Assembly: GCA_903819605.1 (NCBI GenBank) | Contig: CAIJEA010000681.1 | Location: 1-8,325, forward strand | Length of the DNA: 8,325 bases | Direction: 5' to 3' | DNA from: an uncultured cyanobacterium | GTDB taxonomy: Bacteria; Cyanobacteriota; Cyanobacteriia; Pseudanabaenales; Pseudanabaenaceae | Shown here: one piece after another, positions 1 through 6,328 of the stretch | Position numbering within the stretch: the first letter of the stretch is position 1 | Layout of the letters: each line of letters starts with the position of its first letter | Translations under genes and position numbers: made by a program | The notes under the pieces: generated by a model | What the model saw: the letters and a program-made list of their open reading frames with translations, nothing else | Databases searched by the model: none | Told to the model about the DNA's origin: nothing

Positions 1-11
1 AATAATTTGTT

Positions 12-32
12 TTGTGCGGCTACCCCGCACAA
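12..32. repeat. Short GC-rich hairpin at left edge
   Basis: An 8-bp perfect stem, TTGTGCGG (12-19) with CCGCACAA (25-32), around a 5-nt loop in otherwise AT-rich DNA. It could be the terminator of a gene outside the window, or a small dispersed palindrome. It shares the TTGTG...GCGGCT core with the larger palindrome at 2327-2387. There is no T-run directly after it on the plus strand. Confidence 0.45.
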
Positions 33-115
33 CACTAATAGTATCTGCTCAGCCATATGTCTATTCCAGATGATCAAAGTCAGAGACTCTGAATAAATCC
101 AATACATGATTTAGG

Positions 116-152
116 AAAAATAGAGTTGATTTAAAGCAAAAGTTCTATTTTT
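116..152. repeat. AT-rich inverted repeat upstream of the first gene
   Basis: AAAAATAGA (116-124) and TCTATTTTT (144-152) form a perfect 9-bp inverted repeat around 19 nt. It ends about 40 nt before the ATG at 194. It may be an operator-like site or an RNA hairpin in the leader. The pairing is seen directly; a function is not shown. I see no convincing -35/-10 pair nearby. The rest of 33-193 holds no recognisable gene. Confidence 0.35.
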
Positions 153-193
153 AGTTTTTTAGAATCCATGATTAATCAGGGCATCTAAATCGC

Positions 194-733
194 ATGTTAA
201 GATCTAAAGCAAAATCTTCTTGGCTTTTACAAACTATGAGGACAGTCACCTCGGCGCAGCAATATCCGATCTTTGGTTCTGAGATTAAATGTCCCCATTG
301 TCGGCAAATTATTCCTGCCTTAATTTTGACTGACACCTATCTTTGCCCCCGTCATGGAGCTTTTGAAGTCAATCCTAACTGTAAAGATTTAGTCCACTTA
401 CAGTCCGATCGCCAATGGCGTTTATGGGATGACGATTGGTATCGTCAACATACGCATCCAGATGGCATCCGCTTTGAGATCCATGAAAGTATAGATCGAC
501 TATATACACAAGGTTATCGAGCGATCAAAGTAACCATTGCTCATCGCTACAGTGACTTAGTTAGCCCCTATCTTGAAACTAGCCTTATTGGCTCCAGCAT
601 TCAACGTTTATACGGATTAATCGTAGAATTCAGTCCTCCAGAAGATCAAGAACCACGTTGGGGAGTTATCAATTTCGAGCTAGAAAAAGAATTAGGCACT
701 CCAAAAGGGTATCCATACTTTCGCTCTTTCTAG
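194..733 (+). CDS. Uncharacterised cyanobacterial protein, TIGR02652-like, putative zinc-binding
   Basis: 179 residues. I recognise it from memory as the cyanobacterial conserved hypothetical family TIGR02652, whose function is unknown to me. Near the N terminus lie CPHC (Cys33, Cys36) and CPRH (Cys51, His54), spaced like a small zinc ribbon or knuckle. The middle segment WYRQHTHPDGIRFEIHE (about 82-98) and the stretch DRLYTQGYRA are what I remember as conserved. There is no signal peptide or membrane segment, so it is probably cytosolic. The start is uncertain. The ATG at 194 has a weak AGGG 12 nt upstream. The in-frame ATG at 236 (Met15) has no clear ribosome site but would begin closer to the conserved QYPIFG block, which is where I recall homologues starting. 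The gene stands alone on the plus strand and converges on the polysaccharide block. Confidence 0.85.
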   Translation: MLRSKAKSSWLLQTMRTVTSAQQYPIFGSEIKCPHCRQIIPALILTDTYLCPRHGAFEVNPNCKDLVHLQSDRQWRLWDDDWYRQHTHPDGIRFEIHESIDRLYTQGYRAIKVTIAHRYSDLVSPYLETSLIGSSIQRLYGLIVEFSPPEDQEPRWGVINFELEKELGTPKGYPYFRSF

Positions 734-751
734 GAAACAGAGGAACACCCC

Positions 752-1678
752 CTAAAATTTCTGTTGCCAAGTCTGCCAACCTTTCCAGCGTCCTATGTAG
801 CAAGCAATTAGCTTGCGATTTGATAATCCTCCATCCTTGGGCAAAAATCTCAACCATTGTAAAAGACCGCGAGATTCTCTTGTCCCGATCGCGATCGCCC
901 ATGTCAAAAAGACTAATCGCCTAAGTGGAGATAGATATTCTAGTAAGGCTAAAGTTTCATTATGTATTGCATTGATGGATGCTTGCTCATTAAAGGCATT
1001 TCTTTGATCCTCATCAAATCGCTGTGCGGGAAAGTGATCCACTGCGATTTGGGGATCGTAAATTAATTTCCAGCCTTTTTGTCTCAATTTTAGAGAGAAT
1101 ACCACTTCAAAATGCACTTGTGCACCAGTTCCTTTCATTCTTCGATCGAAATGCAAATTGGCGATCGCTTGGCGACGAAAACTCATATTTACGCCCTTAA
1201 GCACATCCACTTCGCGCCCTTGCCCTGTTCCTATATGATGATTACCAATCAAGCGTCCAAACCATTGCAGTTTGCCAACCACTTGCTGCGAGCCATCTTC
1301 TAAATTTGTACCGTGATATACCCAATCTCGACCGCCAACACCACCAACTTTTTCATCCGCTAAATAATAAGCTTCTATCTTTTCTAGCCAATCAGGGTGA
1401 GGCGCGGCATCATCGTCAGTAAATGCAACAATATCACCAGTGGCTTTATCTAGACCAATATTCATCGCGGCAATCACTCCCACTTCCCTAACAGTTGCCG
1501 TATGTAAAGGTAACGAACCGCGATCGAAGCTTTCTATAAATTGCCAAGTTTCGCGATCGGTATCACGAACAATCACCAATAATTCATCAACTGGACGAGT
1601 CTGTTGCTTTAGCGCTGCTAAACAACGAGCTAAGTCTTGGGGCCGTAAGTATGTAGGGACAACCAAAGTTATCTTCAT
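752..1678 (-). CDS. Glycosyltransferase family 2
   Basis: 308 residues, a usual length for a soluble GT2 enzyme. The start MKITLVVPTYLRP is the first strand of the GT-A fold. The metal/nucleotide-binding DxD-type motif is FTDDD (Asp88-Asp90), followed by PHPDWLE. GVNMSFRR (162-169) matches the region near the acceptor site, and Glu191 in HFEVVF may be the catalytic base. These enzymes move a sugar from a nucleotide donor to a growing chain; neither sugar can be read here. The ATG at 1678 has a good AAGGAG 10 nt upstream. It is the last gene of the polysaccharide block, 67 nt after the acetyltransferase. Its stop lies only 18 nt from the stop of the convergent plus-strand gene, with no terminator between. 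A stretch near 250-265 is hydrophobic but too short and mixed to call a membrane anchor. Confidence 0.9.
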   Translation of the reverse strand: MKITLVVPTYLRPQDLARCLAALKQQTRPVDELLVIVRDTDRETWQFIESFDRGSLPLHTATVREVGVIAAMNIGLDKATGDIVAFTDDDAAPHPDWLEKIEAYYLADEKVGGVGGRDWVYHGTNLEDGSQQVVGKLQWFGRLIGNHHIGTGQGREVDVLKGVNMSFRRQAIANLHFDRRMKGTGAQVHFEVVFSLKLRQKGWKLIYDPQIAVDHFPAQRFDEDQRNAFNEQASINAIHNETLALLEYLSPLRRLVFLTWAIAIGTRESRGLLQWLRFLPKDGGLSNRKLIACYIGRWKGWQTWQQKF

Positions 1679-1684
1679 CGTTTC
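1679..1684 (-). promoter_or_regulatory. Leader of the GT2 gene with strong ribosome-binding site just upstream
   Basis: On the minus strand the sequence before the GT2 start reads AAGGAG, then 10 nt, then ATG. The Shine-Dalgarno core itself lies at about 1689-1694. It is the strongest ribosome site among the genes of the polysaccharide block and supports the chosen start. Confidence 0.5.
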
Positions 1685-1715
1685 TAATCTCCTTAATTTA
1701 CGTTATGTTTAGGTC

Positions 1716-1754
1716 AAGAATTAAGATAGTCACCTCTAGCCCACCTTAATTCTT
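1716..1754. repeat. Inverted repeat containing the acetyltransferase stop codon
   Basis: AAGAATTAAG (1716-1725) and CTTAATTCTT (1745-1754) form a perfect 10-bp stem around 19 nt. The acetyltransferase stop codon (1746-1748) sits in the right arm. In the minus-strand RNA this gives an AU-rich hairpin between the acetyltransferase and the GT2 gene. With no GC core and no U-run it is unlikely to be a strong terminator; an RNA-stability or processing element is possible. Confidence 0.4.
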
Positions 1755-2186
1755 AGAGATTATCGGGCGGGCGGGCACACCAACAACCGTTTCCCCAACA
1801 TTAACATCACGAGTTACTACTGCATTTGAGCCAATCACTGCGCGATCGCCAATTACCAGATCTTGGTCACCCCGACCTACAATTGCGGCTCCAGAGCCAA
1901 TTAAAACATCATCACCAATATATATTTTGTGTGGTGATCCAATCCAAGTTTCAGTAGCTAGAGTTACGCCGTGGTAAATCTTAACTCGATGTCCAATCTT
2001 AACATTAGGATGAATCACAATTCCCAGCCCATAATGTTGCAACTCAATATCGCGTTCTACTTCGGCTTGATAGGGAAGTACTGCATGAAAAAATAGAAAG
2101 TTAAAGGTTTTAAGTAATTTTGGGATAATTGGAACTTTGTTTTTATAAGCTTGGCAACTTAGCCACCACAAAAAAGAAGGATTCAT
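1746..2186 (-). CDS. Hexapeptide-repeat acetyltransferase, serine acetyltransferase-like
   Basis: 146 residues. The C-terminal two thirds is a left-handed beta-helix of hexapeptide repeats (GIVIHPNVKIGHRVKIYHGVTL onward, read as separate coils; then IYIGDDVLIGSGAAIVG, VIGDRAVIGSNAVVTRDV), closing with the family's VVGVPARPI end. His51 (LQHYGLG) lies where serine acetyltransferases of the CysE/LbH_SAT type have their catalytic His, and His72 is in the HGVTL motif. The family uses acetyl-CoA. It is much shorter than housekeeping CysE, lacking its alpha-helical N-terminal domain, and sits among glycosyltransferases. I therefore infer O- or N-acetylation of a sugar in the polysaccharide rather than cysteine synthesis, although a true serine acetyltransferase cannot be excluded. 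The ribosome site is weak (AGAG about 9 nt before the ATG). HIP1 lies at 1842-1849. Confidence 0.85.
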   Translation of the reverse strand: MNPSFLWWLSCQAYKNKVPIIPKLLKTFNFLFFHAVLPYQAEVERDIELQHYGLGIVIHPNVKIGHRVKIYHGVTLATETWIGSPHKIYIGDDVLIGSGAAIVGRGDQDLVIGDRAVIGSNAVVTRDVNVGETVVGVPARPIISKN

Positions 2187-2226
2187 TTTAGTTAGCTCTA
2201 TTGAAAATTATTAAAAGCTGAAACCA

Positions 2227-2263
2227 AAGCACGGGTCGCCTGCTACGCGGACGATCCGTGCTT
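2227..2263. repeat. GC-rich hairpin, possible dispersed repeat
   Basis: AAGCACGG (2227-2234) pairs with CCGTGCTT (2256-2263). Pairing goes on inward through G-T, TCG/CGA, one mismatch and a short CTGC/GCGG stem to a 3-nt loop. It lies in the 197-nt gap between the GT4 and acetyltransferase genes, 41 nt before the acetyltransferase start. In minus-strand RNA it could act as a terminator-like or processing hairpin, but no U-run follows. Confidence 0.6.
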
Positions 2264-2326
2264 CTAGATCTTAAGGTTACTTATGCATAGCTACTTATTT
2301 GTTAATTAATTTGGATTCTGTGATCT

Positions 2327-2387
2327 AATAAAGAAGCAGTTTTTTGTGGCGCGGCTAAGCCGCACCACAAAAAACTGCTTCTTTATT
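2327..2387. repeat. Long near-perfect palindrome, MITE-like or bidirectional terminator
   Basis: Arms 2327-2356 and 2358-2387 pair over about 29 bp with a single mismatch (C2350/A2364). Outer arms read AATAAAGAAGCAGTTTTTTG and its complement; the core is GCGGCT/AGCCGC. The stop codon of the upstream GT4 gene (2383-2385) lies inside the right arm. Runs of six T or A in both strands next to a GC-rich core would let it end transcription in either direction, although the runs lie within the stem. Its length and perfection suggest a small mobile palindromic element rather than a plain terminator. Confidence 0.7.
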
Positions 2388-3522
2388 TTACTACTAGTCC
2401 CTTAGCCATACTGTCAAACAAATTTAAGTATTCACTCGACTTACTCAACCAAGTATGCTGCTCTGCATTGTACCGCGCTGCTAATCCCATTTTTTCGCGT
2501 AATTGGCGATCGCCTTGCAAAGCTTCCATTGCCTTACCCAATGCTGCAATATCTTCTGGATCTTCTAGTACAAATCCACATTCAGCCGAAACAAGTTCTG
2601 CACCACCAGCAGTTTTTGCAGTAATTATAGGCAATCCCGAAGCCATTGCTTCCAATAGAACTAATGTACAAGCTTCGTAGCGAGAAGGAAACACAAAAAA
2701 GTCTGTTACTCGCATGATCTTGGCAATATCACGACGAAATCCTAGAAAATGTACCCGCTCCTCTAAATTTAGATTTTTCGCCATTTGAGGATAAGGACTA
2801 TTCGTAGTGTTCCCTACAACTGCCAAATGTAAATGGGGCAATTGAGATAGAGCCTTTAGTACAGAATCTAAGTTTTTGCGATTTGTCCGAATGTCGCCCA
2901 CAAATAAAGCTAAATCTACATCAAGTGGTAAGCCTAACTCAGACCTCGAAATCTTCACATCGGGATAAAACTCCTCAGTACTCACACCATTGAGAATAAC
3001 TTGGATGCGATCGCTTGGAACACCAATACTTACTAGTTCACTTTTGACCTTATTAGATACAGCAATTACGGCTTGGGTATTTTTGAAAGCCTTTTTCTCC
3101 GTTTGAGCATTTACAGCCGTATAGAGCCATTGGTAAATCCCATACAAGTCTTTACGCATTCGATATGTATGGAAGGGAGAATTCAACCAAGAACCATGCA
3201 CAAAATGTACAACATTCACATCTGTTGGGCTAGAAATAACAGCTCCACAAGACATAACCACATCAAATTCATCGCGATGCTTTTGTAGCCAGTTGTCGCT
3301 AAGAAACGCAAATAAGATACCGCGAATTAATTCAATTGGAACTTTTTCTAATGGAAATTGAATAGACTTTACCAATTTGTGCTTTTTGATTTCAGTATCA
3401 ATTTGTCGAACAACTAGGGTAACTTCAAAATTTTGTTGGAGTGCCCTTTGTACTATTTCATAGTTGACTCTCCCTTGTCCGTCACCTTTCATAATACTGG
3501 CGCTAATAATACAAAGCTTCAT
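2383..3522 (-). CDS. Glycosyltransferase family 4 (GT-B fold)
   Basis: 379 residues, normal GT4 length. The N-terminal acceptor domain begins MKLCIISASI with a glycine-containing loop GDGQGR (13-18). The linker VILNGV (175-180) leads into the donor domain, with FVGDIRTNRKNL (207-218) and then FPSRYEACTLVLLEAMASG. Glu283 and Glu291 form the canonical EX7E motif that contacts the nucleotide-sugar. The protein should act at the inner face of the cytoplasmic membrane on a lipid-linked or nucleotide-linked sugar; donor and linkage cannot be read. The ATG at 3522 has no clear ribosome site. The stop codon lies inside the palindrome at 2327-2387, so an insertion may have set the present C terminus (GLVVK). 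HIP1 sites at 2506-2513 and 3007-3014 fit the host genome. Confidence 0.93.
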   Translation of the reverse strand: MKLCIISASIMKGDGQGRVNYEIVQRALQQNFEVTLVVRQIDTEIKKHKLVKSIQFPLEKVPIELIRGILFAFLSDNWLQKHRDEFDVVMSCGAVISSPTDVNVVHFVHGSWLNSPFHTYRMRKDLYGIYQWLYTAVNAQTEKKAFKNTQAVIAVSNKVKSELVSIGVPSDRIQVILNGVSTEEFYPDVKISRSELGLPLDVDLALFVGDIRTNRKNLDSVLKALSQLPHLHLAVVGNTTNSPYPQMAKNLNLEERVHFLGFRRDIAKIMRVTDFFVFPSRYEACTLVLLEAMASGLPIITAKTAGGAELVSAECGFVLEDPEDIAALGKAMEALQGDRQLREKMGLAARYNAEQHTWLSKSSEYLNLFDSMAKGLVVK

Positions 3523-3662
3523 ATTTTTCTGTGGTGAGAAGTTACGTAGAAGTTATGTTTCAAAGTATTCTAATTGATTTGCTGTACAAATTCTATAGCG
3601 ATCGCCACAACACTTGAAACAAACTCTAGAGAAGGAAGTCATCGTAAAGCACCGCATTCCTT

Positions 3663-3688
3663 ATAGCCACTACCTTGGCGGTTGCTAT
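3663..3688. repeat. Imperfect palindrome in intergenic DNA
   Basis: ATAGC (3663-3667) pairs with GCTAT (3684-3688). Pairing continues inward with two mismatches and one G-T pair to CC/GG around TT. It is GC-richer than its surroundings and resembles small dispersed palindromes of cyanobacterial genomes. I cannot name its family from sequence alone. Confidence 0.4.
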
Positions 3689-3730
3689 CACTTGGAATCA
3701 TAATAAGTACCTCGGCATAAAGACCAAATC

Positions 3731-3778
3731 TAAAACCTGCACTGTCCGTGCATCAGGCTATGTAGGTTCAGGGTTTTA
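3731..3778 (-). terminator. Possible terminator-like branched hairpin after the second glycosyltransferase
   Basis: TAAAACC (3731-3737) pairs with GGTTTTA (3772-3778). Nested inside, TGCAC (3738-3742) pairs with GTGCA (3748-3752) around a 5-nt loop. It begins 14 nt downstream of the stop of the gene ending at 3792. There is only a short U-rich stretch in the outer stem, so it may slow or process the transcript rather than end it. Confidence 0.35.
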
Positions 3779-3791
3779 TATTAAATTGTGC

Positions 3792-4898
3792 CTACCTACT
3801 TACTAATTGCTCACACATAGAAATCACTCTTTGTCCCAAAAGATCGTAGTCAAAATTTTCCTTGGCTACTTGCATCGCTTTTGCGGTGATTTGTAGTCGC
3901 TGTGGTTCTTGTAAAAGTAAGCGTAAATGCTCGGCAAGCCTTTGGGGGTAAAGATTATCTCTCACGCCTTGATATGGCAACAACCAACCAACATTAGGTA
4001 AAACTTTTTTAGCTTCACCAACATCTGTCGCAATTACATACCGACCATGCGCGAGATAGAGAGGTAATTTACCCGTCGTGCGAACCATACCCACAACATC
4101 GTTAGATTGAGTGGATATGCAGGCATCGATCGCGCAAATATAAGTAGATAGCTGTTCATAAGGAATACGACCTACAAATTTAACGCGATCGCTCACACCA
4201 AGAGCTTTAGCTCGTTCTTCTAAAATAGCTTTGCCATTACCATCGCCGATCAGTAAGGCAGCGATCGGCTCATCTTTGAGCATTCCCATTGCCTCAACAA
4301 CATCCCATCCATAGCACATTTGATAGCGTTCTGACCATTCCATCGATCCAACTAGACCAACAATTAAGTAATGCTCTAACCCTAAACTTTTTTTAAAATT
4401 GCTAGCGTCAACTATTTCTGCCCGCTCAACTTCGACACCATCAGGTATAAACTCCACATTCTTAATTCCTTGTTGAGATAGTAGTTCCTGATGAAAACTA
4501 CCTCTAACTACAAAGCGATCGGCATGATGTAGAGCCAGTTGCTCAACTCCATTAATCAGGGCAAGTTGACTTTTTCCATAATTCCCAGTTGATTTAGCTA
4601 ATTCATAAGCAACATCTCCAGAATCAATGACTAGTTTACATCCTAGGATTTTTTTTGCGGCAAAGCCCGATAAAACACCTGTATAAGCTGTATCTATTAC
4701 ATAAATGAGCTGCGGATGGAAGCTCAAAGCAGCTTGAATGAAAGGAAGTATGCCTTGCCACTTGCGCGCAGGACGATAGCAAAAACGAATTTCCCAATTA
4801 TCGTCAAACCGATTTGCAAAAAGTTGAGCGCGTACAGCAGCAGCACTTGCGTGGGAACCATTAACAAAAAAGAGTAATCGTCTTTTTGATTCAATCAT
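3792..4898 (-). CDS. GT4-like glycosyltransferase with non-canonical donor motif
   Basis: 368 residues with two Rossmann-like halves. The N-terminal half contains LVIDSGDVAYEL (89-100), with RFVVRGSFHQELL at its end. The linker FIPDGVEV (150-157) is the usual GT4 hinge. The donor half has LIVGLVGSMEW (178-188), LLIGDGNG (215-222) and VKFVGRIPYEQL (239-250). The C-terminal segment VRTTGKLPLYLAHGRYVIATDVGEA (272-296, in parts) is that of GT4 relatives usually reading KLPEYLA-G, but here Leu280 replaces the glutamate and no EX7E is visible. The ATG (4896-4898) overlaps the TGA of the upstream membrane protein as ATGA, so translation is probably coupled. It likely adds a sugar to the same polysaccharide unit that the membrane protein polymerises or transfers. 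Domain assignment is good; an active enzyme is probable but not certain. Confidence 0.87.
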   Translation of the reverse strand: MIESKRRLLFFVNGSHASAAAVRAQLFANRFDDNWEIRFCYRPARKWQGILPFIQAALSFHPQLIYVIDTAYTGVLSGFAAKKILGCKLVIDSGDVAYELAKSTGNYGKSQLALINGVEQLALHHADRFVVRGSFHQELLSQQGIKNVEFIPDGVEVERAEIVDASNFKKSLGLEHYLIVGLVGSMEWSERYQMCYGWDVVEAMGMLKDEPIAALLIGDGNGKAILEERAKALGVSDRVKFVGRIPYEQLSTYICAIDACISTQSNDVVGMVRTTGKLPLYLAHGRYVIATDVGEAKKVLPNVGWLLPYQGVRDNLYPQRLAEHLRLLLQEPQRLQITAKAMQVAKENFDYDLLGQRVISMCEQLVSR

Positions 4899-6304
4899 GA
4901 TTTTATATTTTTTCCCGTAACTTGATAATACTTTTTACCAGCTAGAGCAATGCCAATAAATCCCCATAGTATTATGCCATGAGCACCTCTCATAGTTGGT
5001 CCTGCTAACAAGAAAAACAGTGACTTAACCAGTACTGCATGAGTAACTGGTAAAAAAATGTCGTCATTTTTAATCTTAAATGAAAAAACAGCAAAAATAC
5101 AGGCTGCCAGACCTAAAACATAGGGAACAGCTCCAATCCAGCCCAGTTCAATCATTAGAACTAGGAAGGCACTATCTGTATCAAAACCTCCAATACCTCT
5201 ACCAATAAACTCACGAATTGCATCATTAAATAATAGAGTAAATGCAAATTGACGGTCTTTAGCACTACCATCATTTGATAAATCGGTCAAACTTTCTAGC
5301 CTTGTTGAAATCGTCGTAGAAAATGGTTCAATTGTACCCAGAGGGACAACAATTAAAGCTAACACTGTAACCGTTAAAACAAGTCGAAACTTCAGTTTTA
5401 CTGGTAAAGAGGTAAGTAGAGAAACCATACCAAGAAACCAACCAATCCATGCTGTTCGCACGATACTGAGAAGGAAAGATAGAGATCCAACTGCTGCTGC
5501 TGGGGCTACTAAACCGCTACGACAACTTAAGAGGATCATTAATCCTGTTGCCATAAAATCACCGAACGGACCAGGGGAATTTAGTGTACTCCATACCCGA
5601 ATTCCTAGTGGTACTGGTTTACCTGCACTGCTCAGGAGTCCTGAAGAAATTAACCAAAGCCGATCCCATTCAGGAGCAACAAGGAATTGGTAAATTCCAT
5701 ATATTCCCATTACCAACGCTCCCCAGAGAAATACCTTTTTAAAATTACGGCTATATTCTGGATAACGATGCCAATTAACGTACAGGTGATATCCAAATAG
5801 TAACGGAGCGATCCACTCTAGGACTCTAACTGATGCTATTAGAGGATTACCCTTAATAATTCCTATACAGTAACCGTAAAAAACGCTCGAAAGAGCCAAG
5901 ATAAAGGCTGATGTCCCTTGCTCTCTAACTTTAGGCAGGTTGAAATACAATGTATGACCACAAACTAAAATTGCTAAAAAAGGAGCAAGTAAAATTGGGC
6001 TAGAGTCAGTAAACGCACCTAGACGAAAATCAGCAATTCGTCGAACAAACGCGACTAAAAAGAAAAGCCACCATACAAAACCGATATAGATTATGGGGTA
6101 TCGAAAATATAGAAACCATCCAACTACAAAAGCACCTAAAGGAAAAAGAACTCCTAATATTTTAGATCCGATCTCACCAGCAGCAAATAAGATTAGAGTC
6201 ACAAAAACAAATAGCAAGATTACAAACCATGCTTCAGTTGTTTGTGATGGGTGAGACTTTTCACTAGACTGTAGCGATTGCATGAAGATGCTCTCTATTT
6301 TCAA
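4895..6304 (-). CDS. O-antigen ligase/polymerase-like membrane protein (Wzy_C-like)
   Basis: 469 residues from TTG 6304, or 462 from ATG 6283. It is strongly hydrophobic, with about 11-13 predicted membrane segments beginning near 25-42, 46-67 and 70-87. The SIVRTAWIGWFLGM segment (280-293) matches the conserved region of the O-antigen ligase/polymerase family (PF04932). A polar stretch (324-372) ending in IGRGIGGFDTDSAFLVLMIELGWIG (in parts, 367-391) is the periplasmic loop and following helix typical of these proteins. They join undecaprenyl-linked oligosaccharides or transfer them to an acceptor. Both starts have ribosome sites: AAAGGA 8 nt before the TTG and GAGAG 7 nt before the ATG. The gene is first of the block and overlaps the next by ATGA. 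No HIP1 site occurs in its 1.4 kb, unlike its neighbours. Polymerase versus ligase cannot be told from sequence alone. Confidence 0.88.
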   Translation of the reverse strand: MKIESIFMQSLQSSEKSHPSQTTEAWFVILLFVFVTLILFAAGEIGSKILGVLFPLGAFVVGWFLYFRYPIIYIGFVWWLFFLVAFVRRIADFRLGAFTDSSPILLAPFLAILVCGHTLYFNLPKVREQGTSAFILALSSVFYGYCIGIIKGNPLIASVRVLEWIAPLLFGYHLYVNWHRYPEYSRNFKKVFLWGALVMGIYGIYQFLVAPEWDRLWLISSGLLSSAGKPVPLGIRVWSTLNSPGPFGDFMATGLMILLSCRSGLVAPAAAVGSLSFLLSIVRTAWIGWFLGMVSLLTSLPVKLKFRLVLTVTVLALIVVPLGTIEPFSTTISTRLESLTDLSNDGSAKDRQFAFTLLFNDAIREFIGRGIGGFDTDSAFLVLMIELGWIGAVPYVLGLAACIFAVFSFKIKNDDIFLPVTHAVLVKSLFFLLAGPTMRGAHGIILWGFIGIALAGKKYYQVTGKNIKS

Positions 6305-6328
6305 AATTAGTTTCCTTTGCGCTCTAGT

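Larger units (their letters stand above)
3523..3791. other. Intergenic region rich in hairpins within the polysaccharide block
   Basis: This 269-nt gap separates the two GT4-type genes. It has one HIP1 site (3598-3605) and two structured segments, listed separately, at 3663-3688 and 3731-3778. On the minus strand a TAGAAT at 3567-3572 could be a -10 box for the GT4 gene at 3522, but no good -35 box sits at the right distance. No convincing coding sequence is present. The gap suggests that the downstream genes may have their own promoter. Confidence 0.5.

Noticed and set aside
658..924. Plus-strand open frame across the end of the first gene and the GT2 gene
   Set aside because: It overlaps two well supported genes, shows no family resemblance, and has the composition of an antisense shadow.
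2187..2387. CRISPR-like array from the closely spaced repeats
   Set aside because: The two palindromes differ in sequence and there are no regularly spaced direct repeats.
3590..3720. Short coding remnant on the minus strand ending in GYKECGALR
   Set aside because: The frame is very short, overlaps a palindrome and I cannot tie it to any family with confidence.
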